Assembly (NCBI RefSeq): GCF_025263565.1
Contig: NZ_CP079865.1
Span: 5,332,001 to 5,396,000, forward strand
Reading direction: 5' to 3'
DNA from: Mycobacterium sp. SMC-8
GTDB lineage: Bacteria; Actinomycetota; Actinomycetes; Mycobacteriales; Mycobacteriaceae
Length of the DNA stretch: 64,000 bases
This document shows, in pieces, positions 26,934 to 36,006 of the stretch. The position numbers and the translations under genes were made by a program. How positions within the stretch are numbered: position 1 is the first letter of the stretch; each line of letters starts with the position of its first letter. Below the pieces are notes generated by a model, which made no database searches, was not told the origin of the DNA, and saw nothing but the letters and a program-made list of their open reading frames with translations.

Positions 26934-27665
26934 ATGGCCGGCGTGGCATCGAGAGTTCTGTTTCTGGTCAACGAGCACATGGCTACCGAGGCCCTGCTGG
27001 GAGGCGCGTTCGCCGAGGAGGGCTTCGACGTCGACACGTTCGAGGTGGTGCCCGCCGACCGTGTCGACGATCCCGCCGGCGAGGTGAACTTCCCGGACCC
27101 GACCGGCTACGACGTGATCGTTCCGCTGGGTGCGTCCTGGCCCGTCTACGACGAGGCACTGCGCCGCACCTGGGTAGGCACCGAGATGCAACTGCTCCGT
27201 GACGCGGCAGAGGCCGGGATCGCGCTGCTGGGCGTGTGCTTCGGTGGCCAACTGCTGGCTCAGGCGTTCGGCGGATCGGTGACACGCGCGCCGCGCCCGG
27301 AGATCGGCTGGTACGACGTGCTCAGCGAACGGCCCGACGTGGTGCCCGGTGGACCCTGGTTCCAGTGGCATTTCGACCGCTGGACCCTGCCTCCCGGTGC
27401 GACCGAGATCGCGCGGACCCCCAACTCGTCGCAGGCGTTCGTGAGGGGACGCACCCTTGCGCTGCAGTTCCATCCGGAGGTCGATGCCGACCTGATCAAG
27501 ACCTGGCTGGCCGCCGACCGCGACGGCGACGTGATCGCCGCCGGCTTGGATCACGACGAATTACTCAACCGCACAAGCTATCTCGCCGAAGACACCCGGA
27601 CGCGGATCCAAACGCTGGTGCGCGGCTTCCTCACCCACGTGGCGGGTCAGCCCCTGCCGAGTTGA
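26934..27665 (+). CDS. Class I glutamine amidotransferase domain protein
   Basis: A 243-residue stand-alone GATase1 protein. The catalytic triad is visible: nucleophile Cys102 in GVCFGGQ, and His180 with Glu182 in FHPEVD. It resembles the GMP-synthase-like amidotransferases that accompany biosynthetic or degradative gene sets; the ammonia acceptor is unknown. ATG 26934 gives the family-like opening (RVLFLVNEHMATEALL). The gene's 3' end overlaps the convergent epimerase gene by 19 bp. Confidence 0.85.
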   Translation: MAGVASRVLFLVNEHMATEALLGGAFAEEGFDVDTFEVVPADRVDDPAGEVNFPDPTGYDVIVPLGASWPVYDEALRRTWVGTEMQLLRDAAEAGIALLGVCFGGQLLAQAFGGSVTRAPRPEIGWYDVLSERPDVVPGGPWFQWHFDRWTLPPGATEIARTPNSSQAFVRGRTLALQFHPEVDADLIKTWLAADRDGDVIAAGLDHDELLNRTSYLAEDTRTRIQTLVRGFLTHVAGQPLPS

Positions 27666-28996
27666 TGAGCCAGGGCGTCCGCGACGTCGGGGTGCCGGAA
27701 CCGGTGCCCGGCAGCCAGCAGCTTCGACGGCACCACCCGCTGGCTGGCCTCGGCCAGCTCACGCGCGCCCTGCTCGCCGAGCAGGACCCGCGGTCCCAGC
27801 GCCGGGACCGGAAGCAGCGCGGGCCGGTGCAGCACCCGGGCCAGCTCCCTGGTGTAGTCGGCGTTACGGACTGGCTCCGGGCCCACGGCGTTCACCGGCC
27901 CGCTGAGCCCGTCGTCGTAGAGCACCCGGTGGTACACGTCGACGAGGTCGTCGAGACCGATCCAGGACAACCACTGCCTGCCGCTGCCCAGCCGCCCGCC
28001 CAGACCGGCCGCGAACAGCGGCCGGAGCAGTCGCAGCGTCCCTCCCGCGGCCGCCTGCACGATGCCGGTACGCACCGTCGCCACCCGTAACCCCGCGTCG
28101 GAGGCGGGCGCCGTCGCCGCCTCCCAGTCGGTGACCACGTCGGCCAGGAAACCGTCGCCGCGGCTGCTGTCCTCGGTCAGCAGGGTGTCGCCCCGGTCGA
28201 AACCGTAGATCCCGATCGCCGAGGCGCTGATGAACGTGCGGGGCCCGTTGGGCGCCGACGCCGCGGACGCGGCGAGCAACCTCGTCGGCTCGATCCGGCT
28301 GTCGCGGATCGCGGCGCGGTGCGCATCGGTGAATCGACCCGCGATGGACGCCCCGGCGAGGTGCACGACCGCGTCGACGCCGGTGAGCAGATCGGCCGCA
28401 GGGTTCCGCGGATCCCAGTGCCGCTCGTCCCCGCCGCGCGCCGGCGTCCGCACCAACCGGATCACCCGGTGACCGCCGGTGCTCAGGAACGCCGACAGCG
28501 CCGAGCCGACCAGCCCCGACGCTCCAGAGATCGCCACCACCAGCGGCGCGGCGCCGGCGATCGCCGCCCTGCGGTGCGCGGCCAGGTCGTCGGTGAGCTG
28601 GCGCTGCCGGTATACGAACGTCGACCGCAACGCCGCGGCGGGTATCGGGGCCTCGACGCGATCGCGCACCCGGGTTCCGCTGCCGGCGTCGCTGAAGGTG
28701 TGGGTGTGCCGCCATCCGCCGAGCACCCGGGGCGGCCACGACGCCGGTCCCTGTGACGAGAGCTCATCGGCGAACTGAGCACCCGCCACGAACGCCGACG
28801 GATCGTGGCGCGCCACCCAGCGCAGCCCGCCCGGCAGACCGAGCACCGCCACCCCATCGGCGAGCGACGACGCCTCCGAGATCACCGTCATCGGCTGCCA
28901 CGGCGGCACCAGCCGGCGCATCGCGCCCGGGCGGGTGTGCCACTGCCAGACCTCGTCGCGGGGGTGGTCGACGATGCAGTCGTACTCGATGCCCAT
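27647..28996 (-). CDS. SRPBCC domain fused to TIGR01777-type NAD-dependent epimerase
   Basis: 449 residues in two parts. Residues 1-150 are a START/SRPBCC ligand-binding fold (MGIEYDCIVDHPRDEVWQWH.., RDRVEAPIP). The rest is a short-chain dehydrogenase-like epimerase with the nucleotide motif AISGASGLVGSALSAFL, ISASAIGIYGFDRGD as the active-site region, and the C-terminal family segment HPDVADALAHQLG. It resembles mycobacterial Rv2216-like proteins carrying this fusion. The substrate is not known. ATG 28996 is preceded by GGGAGC. It overlaps the convergent amidotransferase gene by 19 bp. Confidence 0.85.
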   Translation of the reverse strand: MGIEYDCIVDHPRDEVWQWHTRPGAMRRLVPPWQPMTVISEASSLADGVAVLGLPGGLRWVARHDPSAFVAGAQFADELSSQGPASWPPRVLGGWRHTHTFSDAGSGTRVRDRVEAPIPAAALRSTFVYRQRQLTDDLAAHRRAAIAGAAPLVVAISGASGLVGSALSAFLSTGGHRVIRLVRTPARGGDERHWDPRNPAADLLTGVDAVVHLAGASIAGRFTDAHRAAIRDSRIEPTRLLAASAASAPNGPRTFISASAIGIYGFDRGDTLLTEDSSRGDGFLADVVTDWEAATAPASDAGLRVATVRTGIVQAAAGGTLRLLRPLFAAGLGGRLGSGRQWLSWIGLDDLVDVYHRVLYDDGLSGPVNAVGPEPVRNADYTRELARVLHRPALLPVPALGPRVLLGEQGARELAEASQRVVPSKLLAAGHRFRHPDVADALAHQLGRG

Positions 28997-29096
28997 GGCG
29001 CTCCCGGGGGTAGGGGTTGTCGGTAGGCATTCGGTGCCGGCGCCGGTCCGGATTGCCCGGTACCGGACGAGGGTATTCCCGCGGCGGGACGGTGCC

Positions 29097-29741
29097 ATGG
29101 CCGACAGGAAACGGACTTTCCGAGACCGCCGAGAAGCGGGTCGGCTACTGGCGCGCGACCTGTGCCGGTACCGGGGCCGGCCCGATGTGCTCGTACTCGG
29201 CCTGGCCCGAGGCGGGGTCCCGGTCGGCCGCGAGGTCGCCGACGCCCTGTCCGCGCCGCTGGACGTGTGCCTGGTCCGCAAACTCAGCGTGCCGCAGTGG
29301 CCCGAGCTCGCGATGGGCGCGCTGACCAGCGGCGACGGGATCGTGCTGAACGAGAATCTCGTCCGCGACCTGGGCGTGGCAGAGAGCGCGCTCAAGGCGG
29401 CCATCGAGCGTGAGACCGCCGAACTGCACCGGCGCGAAGAGGTCTATCGCGGTGATCGTGGACCCCTGGTGCTGTCGGGCAGCGCGGTGATCCTCGTCGA
29501 CGACGGCATCGCCACCGGCGCCAGCATGATCGCGGCCGTGCGAGCCGTGCGGCGGGCCGGGGCCAAAGAAGTGATCGTCGGGGTCCCGGTCGGGCCGGCG
29601 TCGGTGTGCCGCCGGTTACGCGAGGAGGCCGACGAGGTGGTGTGCTCGACGATGCCCGCCGATTTCCACGCCGTCGGACAGGTTTACGCGGACTTTCATC
29701 AGGTCAGCGATGACGAGGTTCGGGAACTGCTGACCGCGTGA
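29097..29741 (+). CDS. Phosphoribosyltransferase-fold protein (Rv2143-like)
   Basis: 214 residues with the type I phosphoribosyltransferase fold. The PRPP-binding loop is VILVDDGIATGASMIAAVRAV, and an early segment DVLVLGLARGGVPVGREVA is typical of the stand-alone predicted PRTases. The base substrate is unknown. ATG 29097 follows GGGACGG. By position it corresponds to Rv2143, so this gene marks the start of synteny with M. tuberculosis that runs to the window end. Confidence 0.86.
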   Translation: MADRKRTFRDRREAGRLLARDLCRYRGRPDVLVLGLARGGVPVGREVADALSAPLDVCLVRKLSVPQWPELAMGALTSGDGIVLNENLVRDLGVAESALKAAIERETAELHRREEVYRGDRGPLVLSGSAVILVDDGIATGASMIAAVRAVRRAGAKEVIVGVPVGPASVCRRLREEADEVVCSTMPADFHAVGQVYADFHQVSDDEVRELLTA

Positions 29742-29750
29742 AGTCGCCGC

Positions 29751-30122
29751 TCACTGCCTCGGGGACTCGTCGTCGGAGTCCACCGCAGCCGGCTCGACAG
29801 GTTCGTGATCCACCGGTTCGCGCTCCACGTCGACCGCGAGCGTGTCGTCGGTCGGCGCCTCGTCGTAGTCCTGCGCCAGCGGCGCCTCGTCGGGATAGTC
29901 CTCGACGTACTCGGTCTCCGGTTCATCGGAATCCATTGCCGCAGGGGCGGTTTCATCGGACTTGCGGTTAGAGCGATCGCGCAGCGCGTCGACGATCAAC
30001 AGGATGACGCCGACGGCGCTCGCCGCGATGCAGACCCAGGCGATGAGCTCGTTGCTGGTGACGACCGCCATCACCAACGCCGCCAGACCGACGACGGCGA
30101 GCACGAGCGCGACGATCAACAT
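29751..30122 (-). CDS. Small membrane protein with acidic cytoplasmic tail (Rv2144c-like)
   Basis: 123 residues. Two hydrophobic segments fill the first 48 residues (LIVALVLAVVGLAALVMAVV and LIAWVCIAASAVGVILLIV). A basic patch RDRSNRK and a long Asp/Glu-rich disordered tail with repeated EP and DD motifs follow. No catalytic features. It follows wag31 directly, as Rv2144c does in M. tuberculosis, so a role in polar growth or the envelope is possible but not shown. Confidence 0.8.
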   Translation of the reverse strand: MLIVALVLAVVGLAALVMAVVTSNELIAWVCIAASAVGVILLIVDALRDRSNRKSDETAPAAMDSDEPETEYVEDYPDEAPLAQDYDEAPTDDTLAVDVEREPVDHEPVEPAAVDSDDESPRQ

Positions 30123-30152
30123 GAGCCATACCTGAGTGAGAGGGGCACGTGA

Positions 30153-30965
30153 CTAGTTGGCGCCCCGGTTGAACTGGTTGAAGCCACCGTCGTTGCCGGC
30201 ACCGGAGTCGACCGGAGCGGCCGAGCCGCGCTGGCCGAGTTCCTCGAGCTGGGACTCCAGGTAGGTCTTGAGGCGGGTGCGGTATTCGCGCTCGAAGGTG
30301 CGCAGCTGTTCCAGTCGGCCTTCGAGCACCGTGCGCTGCTGGTTGATCGTGCCCATGATCTCGGAGTGCTTGCGCTCGGCGTCGGCCTGCAGGGCGTCGG
30401 CCTTCTCCTGGGCCTGGCGCAGCTGAGCCTCGGACCGGCTCTGCGCGTCGGCGAGCATCGCGTCGGCGCGCTGGCGCGCCTCGGTCACCGTGGTCTCGGC
30501 GGTCTGCCGCGCCTCGGTGACCATCGCATCGGCCTGAGCGCGGGCATCGGAGAGCATCTTCTCCGACTCGGCCTTGGCGCTGTTGGTCAGGCGGTCCGCG
30601 GTGTCCTGAGCCAGGCTGAGAACCTTGGCGGCGCGCAGATGCTGATCCTCGGGAACCGGCGCGGCGGCCTGTGCGGGCGCCGCCTCGTAGGTGGTCTCGG
30701 GAGCCGGTGCGGTTTCGGGCTCGGCCTCGTAGACTGGCAGCGTCTGCGTCGGCTGGGCAGCTCCTTCGCCGGCGCGCGCCGAAGCGAGCTCCTGCTCCAG
30801 CTCGGCGACCCGCTGACGACAGTCGCTGTTCTCTTCGATGAGGCGGGACAGCTCGTTTTCGACGAGGTCGAGGAACGCATCAACCTCATCCTCGTTGTAG
30901 CCGCGCTTGCCAATGGGTGGCTTGCTGAACGCCACGTTGTGCACGTCGGCAGGAGTGAGCGGCAT
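30153..30965 (-). CDS. wag31: Polar growth and division scaffold Wag31 (DivIVA)
   Basis: Cytoplasmic coiled-coil protein that marks the cell poles and recruits the peptidoglycan and mycolate machinery. 270 residues: the DivIVA lipid-binding head [33 protein letters not shown], a first coiled coil, a Pro/Ala/Glu linker (about 75-120) containing the PknA/B phosphorylation region in homologues, and a long C-terminal coiled coil with repeated A-x-x-x-A-x-A heptads ([21 protein letters not shown]). ATG 30965 follows AGGGGGC. Its -10 candidate is at 31006. Confidence 0.96.
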   Translation of the reverse strand: MPLTPADVHNVAFSKPPIGKRGYNEDEVDAFLDLVENELSRLIEENSDCRQRVAELEQELASARAGEGAAQPTQTLPVYEAEPETAPAPETTYEAAPAQAAAPVPEDQHLRAAKVLSLAQDTADRLTNSAKAESEKMLSDARAQADAMVTEARQTAETTVTEARQRADAMLADAQSRSEAQLRQAQEKADALQADAERKHSEIMGTINQQRTVLEGRLEQLRTFEREYRTRLKTYLESQLEELGQRGSAAPVDSGAGNDGGFNQFNRGAN

Positions 30966-31005
30966 TGTCTGCCCCCTTGAAGTCTGGACCGTCAATTGAT
31001 CTCGA

Positions 31006-31011
31006 AGTGTA
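31006..31011 (-). promoter_or_regulatory. Candidate -10 element for wag31
   Basis: TACACT on the minus strand, within CTTTACACTTC, matches the SigA -10 consensus and lies about 41 bp ahead of the wag31 start in a 191-bp gap. No good -35 is seen at 17 bp, which is common for mycobacterial promoters. Confidence 0.4.
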
Positions 31012-31156
31012 AAGCCTTGCTGCAACGTAACTGGCGTCCATCCTGTCACACCAGACCCGGCGGTTGCAGGCGAGGTCGATAATTAAACCGATATTCCACC
31101 CCCTGCGGGCACGCCGAAGACCCGGCGCGGCCGGTCCGCCGGCTGCAAACCTGAGT

Positions 31157-31462
31157 TCAGGCCGCCGCCCCGAAGGCGAGCTGCATGCCGATGAACGCAA
31201 CGAGCAGCAGCACCATGATCGACAGATCGAACCGCACCGCACCGATCGTGAGCTGCGGTATCAGCCGTCGCAGCAGCTTCACGGGCGGATCGGTGAGCGT
31301 CATGATGATCTCCAGAATGACCACCGTCGCCCCACGCGGATGCCAATCACGGCTGAAGGAGCGGATGAACTCGACCACGACCCGGGCAATCAGCAGGAGC
31401 CAGAACACGAACAGCGCGAAACCCAGGATTTCGAAGAAGAGCGCCAACGAAGCCGACCTCAC
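31157..31462 (-). CDS. YggT family membrane protein (Rv2146c-like)
   Basis: 101 residues with two membrane spans (ILGFALFVFWLLLIARVVVEFI and FDLSIMVLLLVAFIGMQLAFG) separated by the conserved cytoplasmic loop SFSRDWHPRG..TLTDPPVKLLRRLIP. The TDPP..R signature is typical of YggT proteins found next to sepF and divIVA across Gram-positives. Its exact role in division is not known. The GTG at 31462 is used; a TTG at 31447 would give a form closer to the homologue length. Confidence 0.88.
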   Translation of the reverse strand: MRSASLALFFEILGFALFVFWLLLIARVVVEFIRSFSRDWHPRGATVVILEIIMTLTDPPVKLLRRLIPQLTIGAVRFDLSIMVLLLVAFIGMQLAFGAAA

Positions 31463-31545
31463 TCAGGCAGATGTGTGACCTTGACTACAGACTGCGACGC
31501 AGCCTGAGTCGCCTCGAGCCGACAACGCCCGCGCGACGCCGCCAG

Positions 31546-31567
31546 CCTACCCGGGTTGACGGGTAGG
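31546..31567 (-). terminator. Hairpin directly after the sepF stop
   Basis: CCTACCCG-GGTTGA-CGGGTAGG, an 8-bp perfect stem with a 6-nt loop, lies 1-2 bp beyond the sepF stop codon on the minus strand. No T-run follows, so it is either a weak mycobacterial-style terminator or an RNA processing/attenuation site ahead of the yggT and wag31 genes. Confidence 0.4.
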
Positions 31568-31568
31568 G

Positions 31569-32213
31569 CTACTGGTAGGCGTAGAAGCCGGCCTCGGCGA
31601 TGCGCCGCCGCTGTTCGGCGGTGACGTCGACGTCGGCGGGCGAGAGCAGGAACACCTTGGTGGCGACCTTGTCGAACGAGCCGCGCAGCGCGAAGGCCAG
31701 GCCCGCCGCGAAGTCCACCAGCCGCTTGGCGTCGGCGTTGTCCATCGAGACCAGGTCCATGATCACCGGGGTGCCGTCGCGGAAGCGCTCACCGATGGTG
31801 CGTGCCTCGCTGTAGTCCTTCGGCCGAAGCGTGGTGATCTTGGCCAGCGGGCTGCCGGCTTCGAACAGCTCGGCCATTCCGCGCGGGTCCATCGCCAGCG
31901 CACCGCGGGTCGAACCCCGCATGCCGCCGAAACGCGGTGGGGTGCGGTCGAATTCGCGCGGACCGCGCATCCGGGCGTCGAACCGGGCGTCGTCGAAACC
32001 GCCGCGGTAGGCGGCCGGCTCATCGTATTCGCGGCGGCGGTCGTCGGCCGGGCTGTCATATCCGCGGGCGTAGCCCTCGTCCTCGAAGCGATCCTCGCGG
32101 GGACGGCGGTAACCGCGCACGGGGGCGCGGTCGTCGTCCTCGTAATAGTCGTCCTCATAGTCGTCCATCGGCGCCATACCGAAGTAGGCCTTGACTTTGT
32201 GCAGTGTGCTCAT
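31569..32213 (-). CDS. sepF: Cell division protein SepF
   Basis: Membrane anchor and partner of FtsZ at the septum. 214 residues: an N-terminal amphipathic helix [15 protein letters not shown], a long acidic and Arg/Tyr-rich linker (about 17-110), then the conserved SepF core ([60 protein letters not shown]). The ATG overlaps the stop of the upstream yggS gene (ATGA). A GTCACA direct repeat lies 66 bp upstream of the start, inside that gene, and may be a separate promoter site. Confidence 0.95.
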   Translation of the reverse strand: MSTLHKVKAYFGMAPMDDYEDDYYEDDDRAPVRGYRRPREDRFEDEGYARGYDSPADDRRREYDEPAAYRGGFDDARFDARMRGPREFDRTPPRFGGMRGSTRGALAMDPRGMAELFEAGSPLAKITTLRPKDYSEARTIGERFRDGTPVIMDLVSMDNADAKRLVDFAAGLAFALRGSFDKVATKVFLLSPADVDVTAEQRRRIAEAGFYAYQ

Positions 32214-33031
32214 TGTGAGGACCCTTCGTGCGGAGAAGACTCAGGAAAGTGCGGCAAGTTTGGTGTCTGTGATGACTGTGTGACTCGTGTGACTACTGCC
32301 GGTGACGTTAGCGGGCGCGATCCCAGTAGCGCGGTACCGACACGCACACAAGTGGATCCGTGTCGGATTGCCGCCTCCAGGTCACCGGACATTCCGGCCG
32401 AGAGCCCGAGGCGCTGCCGATAACCGGCCTGAATCCGGTCGCGTTCCCGTTCCAACCGCGCGAACGCCTCGCCGGCGTCGGCGTTCAGCGGCGGGATGGC
32501 CATCAGCCCGACGAACTCCAACCCGCCCGCCCCGTCGATGGCGGCGCAGAGCTCGTCGATGCGGTCCGAGGCTGCGACGTCGACTCCGCCCCTGGATTCG
32601 TCCCCGTCGAGGCTGATCTGCAGATAGACCCGCAACGGCGCGGTCCGACCGCCCTCGTCAAGCGCTTCTGCGGCTGCCCGGTCCAGGGCCGCGATCACCT
32701 TGGCGCTGTCGACCGAGTGCGCCGCATACGCCCACCGCGCGACCGAGCGCGCCTTGTTTCGCTGGATCCGTCCGATCATGTGCCACTGGACCGGCGCGCC
32801 GCCGACCAGCGTGTCGACCTCGGAGACCTTCGCGGCCGCTTCCTGGTCGCGGGATTCACCGAACGCCGGGCAACCCAGCCGGTACAGCGCCGCGACGTCG
32901 GCAGCAGGGAAGAACTTCGTGACCGGGAGCAGTTCGATGTCGTCGGCGTCGCGACCGGCGGCCTCGGCGGCGCGCGCGACGCGCTCCCGCAACCCGTCCA
33001 GTGCCCGGCCCAGCTCGGCTTCGCGTGTCAC
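32210..33031 (-). CDS. YggS/PLPBP family PLP-binding protein (Rv2148c-like)
   Basis: PLP homeostasis protein, a single-domain alanine-racemase-like TIM barrel of 273 residues without racemase activity in characterised members. The PLP lysine is in [13 protein letters not shown]. Phosphate- and ring-contacting motifs are [27 protein letters not shown] and the C-terminal [27 protein letters not shown]. The last 35 residues (from [14 protein letters not shown] onward) are an extra tail not needed by the fold. The DNA encoding this tail contains the direct repeats in front of sepF, so its sequence may be kept for regulation. The GTG start overlaps the upstream gene stop. Confidence 0.9.
   Translation of the reverse strand: MTREAELGRALDGLRERVARAAEAAGRDADDIELLPVTKFFPAADVAALYRLGCPAFGESRDQEAAAKVSEVDTLVGGAPVQWHMIGRIQRNKARSVARWAYAAHSVDSAKVIAALDRAAAEALDEGGRTAPLRVYLQISLDGDESRGGVDVAASDRIDELCAAIDGAGGLEFVGLMAIPPLNADAGEAFARLERERDRIQAGYRQRLGLSAGMSGDLEAAIRHGSTCVRVGTALLGSRPLTSPAVVTRVTQSSQTPNLPHFPESSPHEGSSQ
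32279..32293 (-). promoter_or_regulatory. GTCACA direct repeat upstream of sepF (MtrA-like site)
   Basis: On the minus strand GTCACA-CGA-GTCACA: two identical 6-mers with a 9-bp period, flanked by further partial copies (GTCACC upstream, GTCATCACA downstream). It lies 66-80 bp ahead of sepF, inside yggS. The form matches the direct repeats I recall for the essential response regulator MtrA, which controls division genes. Binding here is inference. Confidence 0.5.
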
Positions 33032-33738
33032 GACGTCGGCTCCAGCCAGATCACCGATGCCATGCGCCCCGTCGGGGCATCGCGGCGGTGACTGAACAGA
33101 TTCGGATCGTCGACCGTGCAGCGCGGATCGACATCGACCGACCGCACCCCGAGCGAGTGCAGCTGAGTCACGAGGCCCGCGCGCAGATCGAGCCCGGGCG
33201 TGCCGCGGGACGTGTTCGTTCGGCTGCCCGGCAACGCCCGCTCGACCTCGGCGGCCATCGCTTCGGGCACCTCGTAGTTACGGCCACTGACCGCGGGTCC
33301 GAGCAGCACCGACACGTCCTCGACGTGCGCTCCGGCGTCGGTCATCACCTTCAGCGTCCGCGCGACGATGCCCGCGGCGGCGCCGACCCGGCCGGCATGC
33401 ACCGCCGCGACGACGCCGGAGCGTGCGTCGGCCATCAGCACCGGCACACAGTCGGCGGTCACCACGGCCAGCGCCAGTCCCGGGGTGGTGGTCACCAGAC
33501 CGTCGGTGGCGTCAAGCGTCTCCTCGCCGCGGTCGACGACCGCGACGTTGGCGCTGTGCACCTGGTTCATCCAGACGATGCCGCCCTCCAACCCGAGCGT
33601 CGCGGCGAGCCGGCGCCGGTTGGCGGCAACCGCCTCCGGGTCGTCACCGACATGATCGCCGAGGTTGAAGGACGCGAACGGCGGTTTGGACACACCACCC
33701 GCCCGGGTGGTGGTCACGCGCCTGACCGTGAAGACCAC
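33028..33738 (-). CDS. YfiH/LACC1-type polyphenol oxidase-fold protein (Rv2149c-like)
   Basis: 236 residues of the YfiH family, which in characterised members acts as a purine nucleoside phosphorylase/deaminase, or edits peptidoglycan precursors as in E. coli PgeF. The zinc-site motifs are present: WMNQVHSANV (His), TADCVPVLM (Cys) and VHAGRVGAAAGI (His). The C-terminus DVDPRCTVDDPNLFSHRRDAPTGR is the family signature. It lies immediately downstream of ftsZ (14 bp gap), as across actinobacteria; the GTG start is at 33738. Its stop overlaps the yggS GTG (GTGA). Confidence 0.88.
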   Translation of the reverse strand: MVFTVRRVTTTRAGGVSKPPFASFNLGDHVGDDPEAVAANRRRLAATLGLEGGIVWMNQVHSANVAVVDRGEETLDATDGLVTTTPGLALAVVTADCVPVLMADARSGVVAAVHAGRVGAAAGIVARTLKVMTDAGAHVEDVSVLLGPAVSGRNYEVPEAMAAEVERALPGSRTNTSRGTPGLDLRAGLVTQLHSLGVRSVDVDPRCTVDDPNLFSHRRDAPTGRMASVIWLEPTS

Positions 33739-33752
33739 GGACTGCGGGCCGG

Positions 33753-34922
33753 TCAGTGGCGCATGAACGGCGGCACGTCGACGTCGTCGTCCGAGATGCC
33801 GTCATCGCCGCCGCCGATCCGCACCGTCGCACCGTTGGTGTGCCCGGCCGGCACGCTCGCCGGGTCGGACGGCTCGAAGATCGACGAGTTCACCCGTCCC
33901 GCCTTGCCCGGGGCGATCGGCTGGGCCGGCGCGGCCGCCGGGACCGCCTCGCCGGTGACCGGCACACGGCCCGGACCCGCCGCGTCGAAGCCGGCCGCGA
34001 TGACCGTGACCCGGACCTCGTCGCCGAGCGAGTCGTCGATGACGGTGCCGAAGATGATGTTGGCGTCGGGGTGCGCGGCGTCTTGAACCAGCGAGGCGGC
34101 CTCATTGATCTCGAACAGGCCGAGGTCGCTGCCGCCCGCGACCGACAGCAGCACGCCCTGAGCGCCCTCCATCGAGGCCTCCAGCAGCGGCGAGTTGATC
34201 GCGATCTCGGCGGCCTTGAGCGCACGGCCGTCACCACGCGCCGAACCGATGCCCATCAGCGCGGTGCCCGCGGAGCTCATCACGCCCTTGACGTCGGCGA
34301 AGTCCACGTTGATCAGACCCGGGGTGGTGATCAGGTCGGTGATGCCCTGCACGCCGTTGAGCAGCACCTCGTCGGCGCTGCGGAACGCGTCCATCAGCGA
34401 CACCGCGGCGTCGCCCATCTGCAGCAGCCGGTCGTTCGGGATGACGATCAGCGTGTCGCAGCTCTCGCGCAGGGCCTGGATGCCGTTCTCGGCCTGGTTG
34501 CTGCGCCGCTTGCCCTCGAACGAGAACGGCCGGGTCACCACGCCGACGGTCAACGCACCGAGCTTGCGCGCGATCGACGCCACGACGGGAGCGCCGCCGG
34601 TGCCGGTGCCGCCGCCCTCACCGGCGGTGACGAACACCATGTCGGCGCCGCGCAGCAGTTCCTCGATGTCGTCCTTGGCGTCCTCGGCGGCCTTGCGGCC
34701 GACCTCCGGGTCCGCACCCGCGCCGAGACCGCGGGTCGAATCGCGGCCGACGTCGAGTTTGACGTCGGCATCGCTCATCAACAGCGCCTGCGCGTCGGTG
34801 TTGATCGCGATGAACTCGACGCCCTTGAGACCCTGTTCGATCATCCGGTTGACGGCGTTGACGCCACCGCCGCCGATGCCGACCACCTTGATCACAGCGA
34901 GGTAGTTATGCGGGGGGGTCAT
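33753..34922 (-). CDS. ftsZ: Cell division tubulin FtsZ
   Basis: GTPase that polymerises into the Z ring. 389 residues: the N-terminal [20 protein letters not shown], tubulin signature GGGTGTG (103-109), synergy loop motif around [11 protein letters not shown], and a C-terminal disordered linker ending in the conserved partner-binding peptide [15 protein letters not shown] 34922 (after GGAAGGG) gives the standard mycobacterial N-terminus; in-frame codons upstream to 34976 are not used. A 190-bp gap separates it from ftsQ and holds its own promoter. Confidence 0.98.
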   Translation of the reverse strand: MTPPHNYLAVIKVVGIGGGGVNAVNRMIEQGLKGVEFIAINTDAQALLMSDADVKLDVGRDSTRGLGAGADPEVGRKAAEDAKDDIEELLRGADMVFVTAGEGGGTGTGGAPVVASIARKLGALTVGVVTRPFSFEGKRRSNQAENGIQALRESCDTLIVIPNDRLLQMGDAAVSLMDAFRSADEVLLNGVQGITDLITTPGLINVDFADVKGVMSSAGTALMGIGSARGDGRALKAAEIAINSPLLEASMEGAQGVLLSVAGGSDLGLFEINEAASLVQDAAHPDANIIFGTVIDDSLGDEVRVTVIAAGFDAAGPGRVPVTGEAVPAAAPAQPIAPGKAGRVNSSIFEPSDPASVPAGHTNGATVRIGGGDDGISDDDVDVPPFMRH

Positions 34923-34984
34923 GGAGTGCCCTTCCTGCCTGGTTGCCTGTCTGGAAACGGATAACCGCTGGAGCAAACCCTCAA

Positions 34985-35013
34985 CCTCAACCAGAGGCTT
35001 AGAGTTATGTCAA
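34985..35013 (-). promoter_or_regulatory. Candidate ftsZ promoter
   Basis: On the minus strand a perfect -35 hexamer TTGACA (35013-35008) is followed by TAACTCTAAGCC and, at 17 bp, the poor -10 match TTGAGG. It lies about 85 bp upstream of the ftsZ ATG in the only sizeable gap of the mur-fts region. The surrounding sequence is AT-richer than its neighbours. Confidence 0.5.
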
Positions 35014-35112
35014 GTTGTTCCGCGCAACCAGAACGTTAGGGGTGGTCACCGCGCTCACCGGTCAGGCGCGCCGAAACGACACGACAAAAATCCATGATTG
35101 CGGCGGTCGTCA

Positions 35113-36006
35113 CTATTTGACGGTGGGCAGGTCCGGGCTGGACACGTCGTAGACCTGGCCGGGCTGGGTCAGCAGCGCCGCCAGCTTGAGCGCCTTCTCG
35201 TCGGTGCGGTCGGTGGTCCCCCACACCACGGTGCGCCCGTCGACCAGGGTCAGCGTGATCGCCGCGACCGACGGTGCCGAGACGCGCCCGATCTGACTCG
35301 CCACGTCGGGGCGCAGCGAGGTCATCACCTCGAGCGCGGCCCGGGTGGCCGGATCGTTCGGACCGGGGTTTTCGGTGTCCAGATACGGGATGCCCGGCGG
35401 CGGCGGGGCCACGGCGAAGTCGACGCCGTCCTTGTCGAACAGGTGCACCCCGTCCGGATAATCCTTGAGCACCACCGGCACCCGCTCGACGAGGGTGACC
35501 CGCAACGTGGACGGATACTGCCGCTGCACCCGTGCCGACGCGACCCGCCGGATGCCGGCCACCCGCTCGGCCACAGCGTCGGTGTCGACCTGTAGCAGCG
35601 GCGTGCCGGGCGCCACCGCCGCGGCGGCGACGACCTCGTCCTGGGTGACCGCGCCGACCCCGACCACCACGATGGTGCGCACCGACATGATCGGCGTGAA
35701 GTACAGCAGCAGGCCCAGGCCGACCACGAGCACCGCGATCAGCGCAGTCCACATCAACACCTTCAGCCCCCGTACCGTGGCGCGGCCGAGTGTCCTGGTC
35801 TCCGGCGTCGGGGGGCCCAGGGCGCGCCGCTTGGCCTCCCTGCGGGCCTGCTCGATCGCGGTCGCCCTGGCCTGGGCGGCCCGGCGTTCCTCGCGTTCGC
35901 GCCGGGCCCGCCGCCGTGGACCCTCGAAATCCTCTGCGTCGTCCAGGGATTCGGTGGGAGGGTCGTTCTGCGGCGTCGCGGCGGCGTCCTCGGTCGGCTC
36001 GGTCAT
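35113..36006 (-). CDS. ftsQ: Cell division protein FtsQ
   Basis: Divisome scaffold linking early and late proteins; 297 residues. A charged cytoplasmic N-terminus of about 80 residues (rich in Arg/Glu) precedes one span ([23 protein letters not shown]), then the POTRA domain ([42 protein letters not shown]) and the beta domain ([17 protein letters not shown]). The ATG overlaps the murC stop (ATGA). Confidence 0.93.
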   Translation of the reverse strand: MTEPTEDAAATPQNDPPTESLDDAEDFEGPRRRARREREERRAAQARATAIEQARREAKRRALGPPTPETRTLGRATVRGLKVLMWTALIAVLVVGLGLLLYFTPIMSVRTIVVVGVGAVTQDEVVAAAAVAPGTPLLQVDTDAVAERVAGIRRVASARVQRQYPSTLRVTLVERVPVVLKDYPDGVHLFDKDGVDFAVAPPPPGIPYLDTENPGPNDPATRAALEVMTSLRPDVASQIGRVSAPSVAAITLTLVDGRTVVWGTTDRTDEKALKLAALLTQPGQVYDVSSPDLPTVK

